DNA of 64,000 bases, from NCBI GenBank assembly GCA_030710605.1, contig CP092880.1, positions 2,274,862 to 2,338,861 on the forward strand. Reading direction: 5' to 3'. The position numbers and the translations under genes were made by a program. The stretch is from Cordylochernes scorpioides. Its lineage: Eukaryota > Arthropoda > Arachnida > Pseudoscorpiones > Chernetidae. Within the stretch, counting starts at the first letter, position 1. Each line of letters begins with the position of its first letter. The notes beneath the pieces are model-generated. The model searched no databases. It had not been told where the DNA came from and worked only from the letters and a program-made list of their open reading frames with translations. Positions 41,094 to 55,364 of the stretch are shown here, one piece after another.

Positions 41094-41269
41094 TACAGTT
41101 AAACCTGTCTATAGCGCCCCCTCTAAATAGCGCCTTCCTCTCTATAGCGCCCGTTTTTAAATACGTAGTACGATGCAATTTACATTAAAAGTAACCTGTC
41201 TATAGCACCCCTCTCTATAACACCCTATTTTTATGAGTCACAAGAGGGGGCGCTATAGACAGGTTTAAC
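41094..41269. repeat. Family F MITE, full unexpanded copy
   Basis: CAGTTAAACCTGTCTATAGC to GACAGGTTTAACTG flanked by TA, about 176 bases, non-coding. It is the single-unit form of the 21.9-24.9 kb array. Confidence 0.9.
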
Positions 41270-41276
41270 TGTATAT

Positions 41277-41605
41277 ATATATATATTAAAAATAAAGAAG
41301 GCATTTCCTGACCACAAGTACATGCCTTCTTTATTTTTAATATCGACACCTGATCCACTTATCTTTTATTTTTTTTCTATTGTTTTTTCATACATATATA
41401 TATATTAAAAATAAAGAAGGCATCTCCTGACCACGAGCACATGTGCTTTTTAGATGGCAGAGCGCCATCTAGTGGAGCAAAAATAAACTAAACGTTTATT
41501 TAGCTTGCTCCGTGATATTTGGCCAACCCAATTTCTTGATAAATCAAGAAAAGCCATCCACGAACGCGTTTTGCGCTGTTGGCGCTCGTCATTGTTTTTT
41601 CATAT
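41277..41605 (-). repeat. Hammerhead-bearing repeat family G, inverted and partly duplicated
   Basis: On the - strand: ATGACGAGCGCCAACAGCGC, then AAAACGCGTTCGTGG (hammerhead with C3 and G12 lost), the body TTAGTTTATTTTTGCTCC, and the end TCAGGAGATGCCTTCTTTAT. A second copy of the last part (41284-41342) forms a hairpin (AAGAAGGCATTTCCTGACCA and inverse). Confidence 0.7.
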
Positions 41606-41920
41606 ATATATATGTATATATTTTTTGAATGTGATTTTTTTTGTAAATTTAAATGTACAAATATTATAAGGATGTATAGAAGCTAGTCATCTAGAGTGGA
41701 GGGTAAAAAAATCAATTTTTTAAAAACATTTTCATTTTTTAGCAGTCATGAATTTTTGGCTCATTTTCCCAAGATGATTTACTATGGTACTTAGATCAAG
41801 GTCTTGGTTGACAATAATGTTTAGAGCTTGCCCCCTTATTATTCACTATGGCATTACTATGGCTGTGTTGGCTTGCTAAACTAAAAGAAATCAAAAAGAA
41901 ACGAAGCCCTTGATTCCTCT

Positions 41921-42170
41921 TCTTCTTCTTTCTTATCTCCACTCAATTATATTAGGGTATCAAGTTGTGACCCTTGATGGTGTCTGTTTGGGTGAAGTAG
42001 AATGTGTCTGCCTTTGTCATTAAGACTGGGAGCACTACTCAGTGGCAGGCTGACTTAGCTCCAAATGACAGCTCTGACATGAGGAACAGACATCATGTGC
42101 AGCTGCTCCTAACATGGAGTACAGACTCGTCCTGTATCCCTGGAGCTCTTACAGGGTACTATCAGCCAGA
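41921..42170 (-). mobile_element. SINE-like retroposon, family A, truncated copy
   Basis: It starts with (CTT)n on + and breaks off at TATCAGCCAGACCA; the CCGGGCTTGGG end is missing. Internal deletions are present. Confidence 0.75.
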
Positions 42171-42440
42171 CCAGGGGTCATGACACCGTACTTCGCCTAT
42201 TAGGCAGTCCCTTACCTGTGCTGCTTCTCCCGCTCGCCACGTAAAGGAGGACTTCTGACAGGATTCAGACAGCTTCTGGCTTATATAGTGATCACTGTCC
42301 CCAACACTCACTATCGTACGGTCGAGGAGTCAGCAAGAATGATCTTTTCCTTTGGCGTAAGACTCCCTCTCTTGTAATAAGACCATTCATATTTCCTTAA
42401 CACAATCTTAGCAATTTATTTATTAAAAAGGTAGTTGCAA
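42171..42440. other. Unclassified segment, balanced base composition
   Basis: GTCATGACACCGTACTTCGC to CTCCCTCTCTTGTAATAAGA has higher GC than its flanks and is not repeated in the window. It has no long frame and no terminal repeats. GTACGGTCGAGGAGTCAGCA is the most distinctive part. I do not recognise it. Confidence 0.35.
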
Positions 42441-42454
42441 TGTCTTCTTTTTTT

Positions 42455-42750
42455 TCTTCTTCTTTCTTATCTCCACACTGGGTGAAGTAGAATGCATCTG
42501 CCTTTGTCATCAAGACTGGCAGGCTGGCTTAGTTTCAAAAGAAATGGCCGCCTCTGACATGAGGAACAGACGCCATGTGCAGCTGCTCCTAACATGGAGT
42601 ACAAACGCTGCTCATCCTGTATCCCTGGATTGGGAGCCCTTACAAGGTACTTTCAGCAGGGCCAGCTGAACCCAGGTTTTTTAGTAAGCTTGTTACTGCT
42701 CCCTCTCCTCCTTTTTCATCCAGGTTTGGGACCGGCAAAGGCGGAGTTTG
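42455..42750 (-). mobile_element. SINE-like retroposon, family A, copy
   Basis: CTTCTTCTTTCTTATCTCCA ... GGGACCGGCAAAGGCGGAG on +, with a short internal deletion after CAAGACTGG. No clear target duplication found. Confidence 0.85.
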
Positions 42751-43083
42751 AAATTGTCTGAAGTCTCTATACAGTTGTAATTGGATATATATTTTTTCTT
42801 TTTACTGGTTATGACCCAAAAATCAAAAATAGGTGTTTATCATCTTTAAATCACTAAAATATAAATCAAAACTGTATAAATATGAATAAACATCTTTATT
42901 TTTCTATAAAAACTAAACTAAAACTGTTGTATCTCAAGGATTCACCCTCTAATGAAGTGCCTCCTCCATCTTTGTTCTGCGCCAATATGATCAATGTGAA
43001 GGAATCTCAATGTGCCTTTTATACCTGCCCACCATTCTGTTTATTTATTTATTTGTAGATTTTTAAAAAATAAATTATCTTCA

Positions 43084-43213
43084 CAGTTAAAACTGTCTAT
43101 AGCGCCTGATTTTACACATTAAAATGTAAACATTTTACATTAAAAGTGACCTCTCTATAGCACCCTATTTTGGTGTGTCCCAAGAGGGGACGCTATAGAC
43201 AGGTTTAACTGTA
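43084..43213. repeat. Family F MITE, short copy
   Basis: CAGTTAAAACTGTCTATAGC ... GACAGGTTTAACTG, about 130 bases, internal deletion compared with the 41.09 kb copy. Confidence 0.82.
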
Positions 43214-43373
43214 TATATATATTTACATTTTTTTTATTTATACTTTTTTTTGCCATTTTTTTTTGCAATGCATCCGTTTTTTTTTTAGATGCCTGTTTTA
43301 TGATGCACATAGTGAGAATAAAATATATTTCGCATTTTTGTGAATTTATTTCATTTATGTAACATTTTGCATT

Positions 43374-43557
43374 ACAGTAGAGCTACCTACCTGTAAAGGA
43401 CACCTAATTATAGAGCCAAAGTGTCTTTTAGGGAGAGGTGTCTTCTTACCAGAGAGTTACTAAATAGTAAAAATGGTAAATTTGTAAATGAAAACTGTTC
43501 TTTGTAGAGAGGTGTTCTCTAGCAGGAGTGTCCTCTCATGGAGTTTCTACTGTATTA
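43374..43557. repeat. Family B MITE, full copy, adjacent to its satellite
   Basis: TACAGTAGAGCTACCTACCT ... CATGGAGTTTCTACTGTA, in the inverse orientation to the array that starts 80 bases later. It is a single-unit form of the array parent. Confidence 0.85.
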
Positions 43558-43636
43558 GAGACTGTAATATGTTTTATAGATTTTTAATTATTTAGTGGTA
43601 GTGGTGCTTATCTCTACGGAGTATATATATATGAGA

Positions 43637-46600
43637 TACATAGTAGAACCTCTATGAGAGGAAACCTCGTGCTATAGGACATCTCTCTACAAAGGACAGT
43701 TTACATCACCAATACAGTAGAACATCTATGAGAGGAAAACTCATGCTAGAGGACACCTCTCTACAAAGGACAGTTTACATCACCAATACAGTAGAACCTC
43801 TATGAGAGGAAACCTCGTGCTAGAGGACACCTCTCTACAAAGGACAGTTTACATCACCAATACAGTAGAACATCTATGAGAGGAAACCTCGTGCTAGAGG
43901 ACACCTCTCTACAAAGGACAGTTTACATCACCAATACAGTAGAACATCTATGAGAGGAAACCTCGTGCTAGAGAACACCTCTCTACAAAGGACAGTTTAC
44001 ATCACCAATACAGTAGAACCTCTATGAGAGGAAACCTCGTGCTAGAGGACACCTCTCTACAAAGGACAGTTTACATCACCAATACAGTAGAACCTCTATG
44101 AGAGGAAACCTCGTGCTAGAGGACACCTCTCTACAAAGGACAGCTTTCATCACCAATACAGTAGAACATCTATGAGAGGAAACCTCGTACTAGAGGACAT
44201 CTCTCTACAAAGGACAGTTTACATCACCAATACAGTAGAACATCTATGAGAGGACACTCCCACTAGAGGACATCTCTCTACAAAGGACAGTTTACATCAC
44301 CAATACAGTAGAACATCTATGAGAGGAAACCTCGTGCTAGAGGACATCTCTCTACAAAGGACAGTTTACATCACCAATACAGTAGAACATCTATGAGAGG
44401 ACACTCCCACTAGAGGACATCTCTCTACAAAGGACAGTTTACATCACCAATACAGTAGAACATCTATGAGAGGAAACCTCGTGCTAGAGGAAATCTCTCT
44501 ACAAAGGACAGTTTTCATCACCAATACTGTAGGATATCTATGAGAGGACACTCCCACTAGAGGACACCTCTCTACAAAGGACAGCTTTCATCACCAATAC
44601 AGTAGAACATCTATGAGAGGAAACCTCGTGCTAGAGGACATCTCTCTACAAAGGACAGTTTTCATCACCAATACAGTAGAACATCTATGAGAGGAAAACT
44701 CGTGTTAGAGGACATCTCTCTATAAAAGACAGTTTTCATCACCAATACAGTAGAACATCTATGAGAGGACACTCCCACTAGAGGACATCTCTCTACAAAG
44801 GACAGTTTTCATCACCAATACAGTAGAACATCTATGAGAGGAAACCTCGTGCTAGAGGACATCTCTCTACAAAGGACAGTTTTCATCACCAATACAGTAG
44901 AACATCTATGAGAGGAAACCTCGTGCTAGAGGACATCTCTCTACAAAGGACAGTTTTCATCACCAATACAGTAGAACATCTATGAGAGGAAACCTCGTGC
45001 TAGAGGACACCTCTCTATAAAGGACAGTTTTCATCACCAATACAGTAGAACCTCTATGAGAGGACACTCCCACTAGAGGACATCTCTCTACAAAGGACAG
45101 TTTTCATCACCAATACAGTAGAACCTCTATGAGAGGAAAACTCGTGTTAGAGGACATCTCTCTACAAAGGACAGTTTTCATCACCAATACAGTAGAACCT
45201 TTATGAGAGGACACTCCCACTAGAGGACATCTCTCTACAAAGGACAGTTTTCATCACCAATACAGTAGAACATCTATGAGAGGACACTCCCACTAGAGGA
45301 CATCTCTCTACAAAGGACAGTTTTCATCACCAATACAGTAGAACCTCTATGAGAGGAAAACTCGTGTTAGAGGACATCTCTCTACAAAGGACAGTTTTCA
45401 TCAACAATACAGTAGAACCTTTATGAGAGGACACTCCCACTAGAGGACATCTCTCTACAAAGGACAGTTTTCATCACCAATACAGTAGAACCTCTATGAG
45501 AGGAAAACTCGTGTTAGAGGACATCTCTCTACAAAGGACAGTTTTCATCACCAATACAGTAGAACATCTATGAAAGGACACTCCCACTAGAGGACATCTC
45601 TCTACAAAGGACAGTTTTCATCACCAATACAGTAGAACCTCTATGAGAGGAAAACTCGTACTAGAGGACATCTCTCTACAAAGGACAGTTTTTTTCACCA
45701 ATACAGTAGAACCTCCATGTGAGGACACTCACGCTAGAGGACATCTCTCTACAAAGGACAGTTTTCATCACCAATACAGTAGAACATCTATGAAAGGACA
45801 CCCCCACTAGAGGACATCTCTCTACAAAGGACAGTTTTCATCACCAATACAGTAGAACCTCTATGAGAGGAAAACTCGTGTTAGAGGACATCTCTCTACA
45901 AAGGACAGTTTTCATCACCAATACAGTAGAACATCTATTAAAGGACATTCCCACTAGAGGACATCTCTCTACAAAGGACAGTTTACATCACCAATACAGT
46001 AGAACATCTATGAGAGGACACTCCCACTAGAGGACATCTCTCTACAAAGGACAGTTTTCATCACCAATACAGTAGAACCTCTATGAGAGGAAAACTCGTG
46101 TTAGAGGACATCTCTCTACAAAGGACAGTTTTCATCACCAATACAGTAGAACATCTATGAAAGGACACTCCCACTAGAGGACATCTCTCTACAAAGGACA
46201 GTTTTCATCACCAATACAGTAGAACATCTATGAGAGGAAAACTCATGCTAGAGGACACCTCTCTACAAAGGACAGTTTACATCACCAATACAGTAGAACC
46301 TCTATGAGAGGAAACCTCGTGCTAGAGGACACCTCTCTACAAAGGACAGTTTACATCACCAATACAGTAGAACATCTATGAGAGGAAACCTCGTGCTAGA
46401 GGACACCTCTCTACAAAGGACAGTTTACATCACCAATACAGTAGAACATCTATGAGAGGAAACCTCGTGCTAGAGAACACCTCTCTACAAAGGACAGTTT
46501 ACATCACCAATACAGTAGAACCTCTATGAGAGGAAACCTCGTGCTAGAGGACACCTCTCTACAAAGGACAGTTTACATCACCAATACAGTAGAACCTCTA

Positions 46601-49600
46601 TGAGAGGAAACCTCGTGCTAGAGGACACCTCTCTACAAAGGACAGCTTTCATCACCAATACAGTAGAACATCTATGAGAGGAAACCTCGTACTAGAGGAC
46701 ATCTCTCTACAAAGGACAGTTTACATCACCAATACAGTAGAACATCTATGAGAGGACACTCCCACTAGAGGACATCTCTCTACAAAGGACAGTTTACATC
46801 ACCAATACAGTAGAACATCTATGAGAGGAAACCTCGTGCTAGAGGACATCTCTCTACAAAGGACAGTTTACATCACCAATACAGTAGAACATCTATGAGA
46901 GGACACTCCCACTAGAGGACATCTCTCTACAAAGGACAGTTTACATCACCAATACAGTAGAACATCTATGAGAGGAAACCTCGTGCTAGAGGAAATCTCT
47001 CTACAAAGGACAGTTTTCATCACCAATACTGTAGGATATCTATGAGAGGACACTCCCACTAGAGGACACCTCTCTACAAAGGACAGCTTTCATCACCAAT
47101 ACAGTAGAACATCTATGAGAGGAAACCTCGTGCTAGAGGACATCTCTCTACAAAGGACAGTTTTCATCACCAATACAGTAGAACATCTATGAGAGGAAAA
47201 CTCGTGTTAGAGGACATCTCTCTATAAAAGACAGTTTTCATCACCAATACAGTAGAACATCTATGAGAGGAAACCTCGTGCTAGAGGACATCTCTCTACA
47301 AAGGACAGTTTTCATCACCAATACAGTAGAACATCTATGAGAGGAAACCTCGTGCTAGAGGACATCTCTCTACAAAGGACAGTTTTCATCACCAATACAG
47401 TAGAACATCTATGAGAGGAAACCTCGTGCTAGAGGACACCTCTCTATAAAGGACAGTTTTCATCACCAATACAGTAGAACCTCTATGAGAGGACACTCCC
47501 ACTAGAGGACATCTCTCTACAAAGGACAGTTTTCATCACCAATACAGTAGAACCTCTATGAGAGGAAAACTCGTGTTAGAGGACATCTCTCTACAAAGGA
47601 CAGTTTTCATCACCAATACAGTAGAACCTTTATGAGAGGACACTCCCACTAGAGGACATCTCTCTACAAAGGACAGTTTTCATCACCAATACAGTAGAAC
47701 ATCTATGAGAGGACACTCCCACTAGAGGACATCTCTCTACAAAGGACAGTTTTCATCACCAATACAGTAGAACCTCTATGAGAGGAAAACTCGTGTTAGA
47801 GGACATCTCTCTACAAAGGACAGTTTTCATCAACAATACAGTAGAACCTTTATGAGAGGACACTCCCACTAGAGGACATCTCTCTACAAAGGACAGTTTT
47901 CATCACCAATACAGTAGAACCTCTATGAGAGGAAAACTCGTGTTAGAGGACATCTCTCTACAAAGGACAGTTTTCATCACCAATACAGTAGAACATCTAT
48001 GAAAGGACACTCCCACTAGAGGACATCTCTCTACAAAGGACAGTTTTCATCACCAATACAGTAGAACCTCTATGAGAGGAAAACTCGTACTAGAGGACAT
48101 CTCTCTACAAAGGACAGTTTTTTTCACCAATACAGTAGAACCTCCATGTGAGGACACTCACGCTAGAGGACATCTCTCTACAAAGGACAGTTTTCATCAC
48201 CAATACAGTAGAACATCTATGAAAGGACACCCCCACTAGAGGACATCTCTCTACAAAGGACAGTTTTCATCACCAATACAGTAGAACCTCTATGAGAGGA
48301 AAACTCGTGTTAGAGGACATCTCTCTACAAAGGACAGTTTTCATCACCAATACAGTAGAACATCTATTAAAGGACATTCCCACTAGAGGACATCTCTCTA
48401 CAAAGGACAGTTTACATCACCAATACAGTAGAACATCTATGAGAGGACACTCCCACTAGAGGACATCTCTCTACAAAGGACAGTTTTCATCACCAATACA
48501 GTAGAACCTCTATGAGAGGAAAACTCGTGTTAGAGGACATCTCTCTACAAAGGACAGTTTTCATCACCAATACAGTAGAACATCTATGAAAGGACACTCC
48601 CACTAGAGGACATCTCTCTACAAAGGACAGTTTTCATCACCAATACAGTAGAACATCTATGAGAGGAAACCTCGTGCTAGAGGACATCTCTCTACAAAGG
48701 ACAGTTTTCATCACCAATACAGTAGAACCTTTATGAGAGGAAAACTCGTGCTAGAGGACATCTCTCTACAAAGGACAGTTTCCATCACCAATACAGTAGA
48801 ACCTCTATGAGAGGAAACCTCGTGTTAGAGGACATCTCTCTACAAAGGACAGTTTTCATCACCAATACAGTAGAACATCTATGAGAGGACACTCCCACTA
48901 GAGGACATCTCTCTACAAAGGACAGTTTTCATCACCAATACAGTAGAACCTCTATGAAAGGAAAACTCGTGTTAGAGGACATCTCTCTACAAAGGACAGT
49001 TTTCATCACCAATACAGTAGAACATCTATGAGAGGAAACCTCGTGCTAGAGGACATCTCTCTACAAAGGACAGTTTTCATCACCAATACAGTAGAACATC
49101 TATGAGAGGAAACCTCGTGCTAGAGGACATCTCTCTACAAAGGACAGTTTTCATCACCAATACAGTAGAACATCTATGAGAGGAAAACTCGTGTTAGAGG
49201 ACATCTCTCTATAAAGGACAGTTTTCATCACCAATACAGTAGAACATCTATGAGAGGACACTCCCACTAGAGGACATCTCTCTACAAAGGACAGTTTTCA
49301 TCACCAATACAGTAGAACCTCTATGAGAGGAAAACTCGTGCTAGAGGACACCTCTCTACAAAGGACAGCTTTCATCACCAATACAGTAGAACATCTATGA
49401 GAGGAAACCTCGTGCTAGAGGAAATCTCTCTACAAAGGACAGTTTTCATCACCAATACTGTAGGATATCTATGAGAGGACACTCCCACTAGAGGACACCT
49501 CTCTACAAAGGACAGCTTTCATCACCAATACAGTAGAACATCTATGAGAGGAAACCTCGTGCTAGAGGACATCTCTCTACAAAGGACAGTTTTCATCACC

Positions 49601-52600
49601 AATACAGTAGAACATCTATGAGAGGAAAACTCGTGTTAGAGGACATCTCTCTATAAAAGACAGTTTTCATCACCAATACAGTAGAACATCTATGAGAGGA
49701 CACTCCCACTAGAGGACATCTCTCTACAAAGGACAGTTTTCATCACCAATACAGTAGAACATCTATGAGAGGAAACCTCGTGCTAGAGGACATCTCTCTA
49801 CAAAGGACAGTTTTCATCACCAATACAGTAGAACATCTATGAGAGGAAACCTCGTGCTAGAGGACATCTCTCTACAAAGGACAGTTTTCATCACCAATAC
49901 AGTAGAACATCTATGAGAGGAAACCTCGTGCTAGAGGACACCTCTCTATAAAGGACAGTTTTCATCACCAATACAGTAGAACCTCTATGAGAGGACACTC
50001 CCACTAGAGGACATCTCTCTACAAAGGACAGTTTTCATCACCAATACAGTAGAACCTCTATGAGAGGAAAACTCGTGTTAGAGGACATCTCTCTACAAAG
50101 GACAGTTTTCATCACCAATACAGTAGAACCTTTATGAGAGGACACTCCCACTAGAGGACATCTCTCTACAAAGGACAGTTTTCATCACCAATACAGTAGA
50201 ACATCTATGAGAGGACACTCCCACTAGAGGACATCTCTCTACAAAGGACAGTTTTCATCACCAATACAGTAGAACCTCTATGAGAGGAAAACTCGTGTTA
50301 GAGGACATCTCTCTACAAAGGACAGTTTTCATCAACAATACAGTAGAACCTTTATGAGAGGACACTCCCACTAGAGGACATCTCTCTACAAAGGACAGTT
50401 TTCATCACCAATACAGTAGAACCTCTATGAGAGGAAAACTCGTGTTAGAGGACATCTCTCTACAAAGGACAGTTTTCATCACCAATACAGTAGAACATCT
50501 ATGAAAGGACACTCCCACTAGAGGACATCTCTCTACAAAGGACAGTTTTCATCACCAATACAGTAGAACCTCTATGAGAGGAAAACTCGTACTAGAGGAC
50601 ATCTCTCTACAAAGGACAGTTTTTTTCACCAATACAGTAGAACCTCCATGTGAGGACACTCACGCTAGAGGACATCTCTCTACAAAGGACAGTTTTCATC
50701 ACCAATACAGTAGAACATCTATGAAAGGACACCCCCACTAGAGGACATCTCTCTACAAAGGACAGTTTTCATCACCAATACAGTAGAACCTCTATGAGAG
50801 GAAAACTCGTGTTAGAGGACATCTCTCTACAAAGGACAGTTTTCATCACCAATACAGTAGAACATCTATTAAAGGACATTCCCACTAGAGGACATCTCTC
50901 TACAAAGGACAGTTTACATCACCAATACAGTAGAACATCTATGAGAGGACACTCCCACTAGAGGACATCTCTCTACAAAGGACAGTTTTCATCACCAATA
51001 CAGTAGAACCTCTATGAGAGGAAAACTCGTGTTAGAGGACATCTCTCTACAAAGGACAGTTTTCATCACCAATACAGTAGAACATCTATGAAAGGACACT
51101 CCCACTAGAGGACATCTCTCTACAAAGGACAGTTTTCATCACCAATACAGTAGAACATCTATGAGAGGAAAACTCATGCTAGAGGACACCTCTCTACAAA
51201 GGACAGTTTACATCACCAATACAGTAGAACCTCTATGAGAGGAAACCTCGTGCTAGAGGACACCTCTCTACAAAGGACAGTTTACATCACCAATACAGTA
51301 GAACATCTATGAGAGGAAACCTCGTGCTAGAGGACACCTCTCTACAAAGGACAGTTTACATCACCAATACAGTAGAACATCTATGAGAGGAAACCTCGTG
51401 CTAGAGAACACCTCTCTACAAAGGACAGTTTACATCACCAATACAGTAGAACCTCTATGAGAGGAAACCTCGTGCTAGAGGACACCTCTCTACAAAGGAC
51501 AGTTTACATCACCAATACAGTAGAACCTCTATGAGAGGAAACCTCGTGCTAGAGGACACCTCTCTACAAAGGACAGCTTTCATCACCAATACAGTAGAAC
51601 ATCTATGAGAGGAAACCTCGTACTAGAGGACATCTCTCTACAAAGGACAGTTTACATCACCAATACAGTAGAACATCTATGAGAGGACACTCCCACTAGA
51701 GGACATCTCTCTACAAAGGACAGTTTACATCACCAATACAGTAGAACATCTATGAGAGGAAACCTCGTGCTAGAGGACATCTCTCTACAAAGGACAGTTT
51801 ACATCACCAATACAGTAGAACATCTATGAGAGGACACTCCCACTAGAGGACATCTCTCTACAAAGGACAGTTTACATCACCAATACAGTAGAACATCTAT
51901 GAGAGGAAACCTCGTGCTAGAGGAAATCTCTCTACAAAGGACAGTTTTCATCACCAATACTGTAGGATATCTATGAGAGGACACTCCCACTAGAGGACAC
52001 CTCTCTACAAAGGACAGCTTTCATCACCAATACAGTAGAACATCTATGAGAGGAAACCTCGTGCTAGAGGACATCTCTCTACAAAGGACAGTTTTCATCA
52101 CCAATACAGTAGAACATCTATGAGAGGAAAACTCGTGTTAGAGGACATCTCTCTATAAAAGACAGTTTTCATCACCAATACAGTAGAACATCTATGAGAG
52201 GAAACCTCGTGCTAGAGGACATCTCTCTACAAAGGACAGTTTTCATCACCAATACAGTAGAACATCTATGAGAGGAAACCTCGTGCTAGAGGACATCTCT
52301 CTACAAAGGACAGCTTTCATCACCAATACAGTAGAACATCTATGAGAGGAAACCTCGTGCTAGAGGACACCTCTCTATAAAGGACAGTTTTCATCACCAA
52401 TACAGTAGAACCTCTATGAGAGGACACTCCCACTAGAGGACATCTCTCTACAAAGGACAGTTTTCATCACCAATACAGTAGAACCTCTATGAGAGGAAAA
52501 CTCGTGTTAGAGGACATCTCTCTACAAAGGACAGTTTTCATCACCAATACAGTAGAACCTTTATGAGAGGACACTCCCACTAGAGGACATCTCTCTACAA

Positions 52601-55317
52601 AGGACAGTTTTCATCACCAATACAGTAGAACATCTATGAGAGGAAACCTCGTGCTAGAGGACACCTCTCTATAAAGGACAGTTTTCATCACCAATACAGT
52701 AGAACCTCTATGAGAGGACACTCCCACTAGAGGACATCTCTCTACAAAGGACAGTTTTCATCACCAATACAGTAGAACCTCTATGAGAGGAAAACTCGTG
52801 TTAGAGGACATCTCTCTACAAAGGACAGTTTTCATCACCAATACAGTAGAACCTTTATGAGAGGACACTCCCACTAGAGGACATCTCTCTACAAAGGACA
52901 GTTTTCATCACCAATACAGTAGAACATCTATGAGAGGACACTCCCACTAGAGGACATCTCTCTACAAAGGACAGTTTTCATCACCAATACAGTAGAACCT
53001 CTATGAGAGGAAAACTCGTGTTAGAGGACATCTCTCTACAAAGGACAGTTTTCATCAACAATACAGTAGAACCTTTATGAGAGGACACTCCCACTAGAGG
53101 ACATCTCTCTACAAAGGACAGTTTTCATCACCAATACAGTAGAACCTCTATGAGAGGAAAACTCGTGTTAGAGGACATCTCTCTACAAAGGACAGTTTTC
53201 ATCACCAATACAGTAGAACATCTATGAAAGGACACTCCCACTAGAGGACATCTCTCTACAAAGGACAGTTTTCATCACCAATACAGTAGAACCTCTATGA
53301 GAGGAAAACTCGTACTAGAGGACATCTCTCTACAAAGGACAGTTTTTTTCACCAATACAGTAGAACCTCCATGTGAGGACACTCACGCTAGAGGACATCT
53401 CTCTACAAAGGACAGTTTTCATCACCAATACAGTAGAACATCTATGAAAGGACACCCCCACTAGAGGACATCTCTCTACAAAGGACAGTTTTCATCACCA
53501 ATACAGTAGAACCTCTATGAGAGGAAAACTCGTGTTAGAGGACATCTCTCTACAAAGGACAGTTTTCATCACCAATACAGTAGAACATCTATTAAAGGAC
53601 ATTCCCACTAGAGGACATCTCTCTACAAAGGACAGTTTACATCACCAATACAGTAGAACATCTATGAGAGGACACTCCCACTAGAGGACATCTCTCTACA
53701 AAGGACAGTTTTCATCACCAATACAGTAGAACCTCTATGAGAGGAAAACTCGTGTTAGAGGACATCTCTCTACAAAGGACAGTTTTCATCACCAATACAG
53801 TAGAACATCTATGAAAGGACACTCCCACTAGAGGACATCTCTCTACAAAGGACAGTTTTCATCACCAATACAGTAGAACATCTATGAGAGGAAACCTCGT
53901 GCTAGAGGACATCTCTCTACAAAGGACAGTTTTCATCACCAATACAGTAGAACCTTTATGAGAGGAAAACTCGTGCTAGAGGACATCTCTCTACAAAGGA
54001 CAGTTTCCATCACCAATACAGTAGAACCTCTATGAGAGGAAACCTCGTGTTAGAGGACATCTCTCTACAAAGGACAGTTTTCATCACCAATACAGTAGAA
54101 CATCTATGAGAGGACACTCCCACTAGAGGACATCTCTCTACAAAGGACAGTTTTCATCACCAATACAGTAGAACCTCTATGAAAGGAAAACTCGTGTTAG
54201 AGGACATCTCTCTACAAAGGACAGTTTTCATCACCAATACAGTAGAACATCTATGAGAGGAAACCTCGTGCTAGAGGACATCTCTCTACAAAGGACAGTT
54301 TTCATCACCAATACAGTAGAACATCTATGAGAGGAAACCTCGTGCTAGAGGACATCTCTCTACAAAGGACAGTTTTCATCACCAATACAGTAGAACATCT
54401 ATGAGAGGAAAACTCGTGTTAGAGGACATCTCTCTATAAAGGACAGTTTTCATCACCAATACAGTAGAACATCTATGAGAGGACACTCCCACTAGAGGAC
54501 ATCTCTCTACAAAGGACAGTTTTCATCACCAATACAGTAGAACCTCTATGAGAGGAAAACTCGTGTTAGAGGACATCTCTCTACAAAGGACAGTTTTCAT
54601 CACCAATACAGTAGAACATCTATGAGAGGACACTCCCACTAGAGGACATCTCTCTACAAAGGACAGTTTTCATCACTAATACAGTAGAACATCTATGAGA
54701 GGAAACCTCGTGCTAGAGGACATCTCTCTACAAAGGACAGTTTTCATCACCAATACAGTAGAACATCTATGAGAGGAAACCTCGTGCTAGAGGACATCTC
54801 TCTACAAAGGACAGTTTACATCACCAATACAGTAGAACATCTATGAGAGGAAACCTCGTGCTAGAGGACATCTCTCTACAAAGGACAGTTTTCATCACCA
54901 ATACAGTAGAACCTCTATGAGAGGAAACCTCGTACTAGAGGACATCTCTCTACAAAGGACAGTTTTCATCACCAATACAGTAGAACATCTATGAAAGGAA
55001 AACTCGTGCTAGAGGACATCTCTCTACAAAGGACAGTTTTCATCACCAATACAGTAGAACATCTATGAGAGGAAACCTCGTACTAGAGGACATCTCTCTA
55101 CAAAGGACAGTTTACATCACCAATACAGTAGAACATCTATGAAAGGACACCCCCACTAGAGGACATCTCTCTACAAAGGACAGTTTTCATCACCAATACA
55201 GTAGAACATTCTCCATGAGAGGACACCTCCACTAGAGGACATCTCTCTACAAAGGACAGTTTGTCTCTGCAACTAGGGGTCGTCCTTTACAGTGTATTTT
55301 CACTGTATTGGCTTGTG
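43637..55317. repeat. 11.7 kb satellite array of a 73/74-bp MITE-derived monomer with higher-order structure
   Basis: About 157 copies of a unit built as ACAGTAGAACATCTATGAGA, GGAAACCTCGTGCTAGAGGA, CATCTCTCTACAAAGGACAG and TTTTCATCACCAAT. Variant units have GGACACTCCCACTAGAGG or GGAAAACTCGTGTTAGAGG. Marker variants recur at fixed spacing: ACTGTAGGATATC at about 44526, 47028, 49457 and 51959; ACCTCCATGTGAGG at 45711, 48140, 50642 and 53365. Intervals are 2429, 2502 and 2723 bases, differing by whole monomers. The right edge carries the other end of the family B MITE (TTGTCTCTGCAACTAGGGG ... CACTGTA), so the array sits inside a MITE. No coding sequence. Confidence 0.96.
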
Positions 55318-55364
55318 CATGCATTCTATTGTAAAAAAAAAGTGTTTTCGATTTTTTTTAATGA

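Noticed and set aside
43637-55317. CRISPR-like array
   Set aside because: The repeats are direct and back to back, with no unique spacers; units vary gradually and the organism is eukaryotic. It is a satellite.
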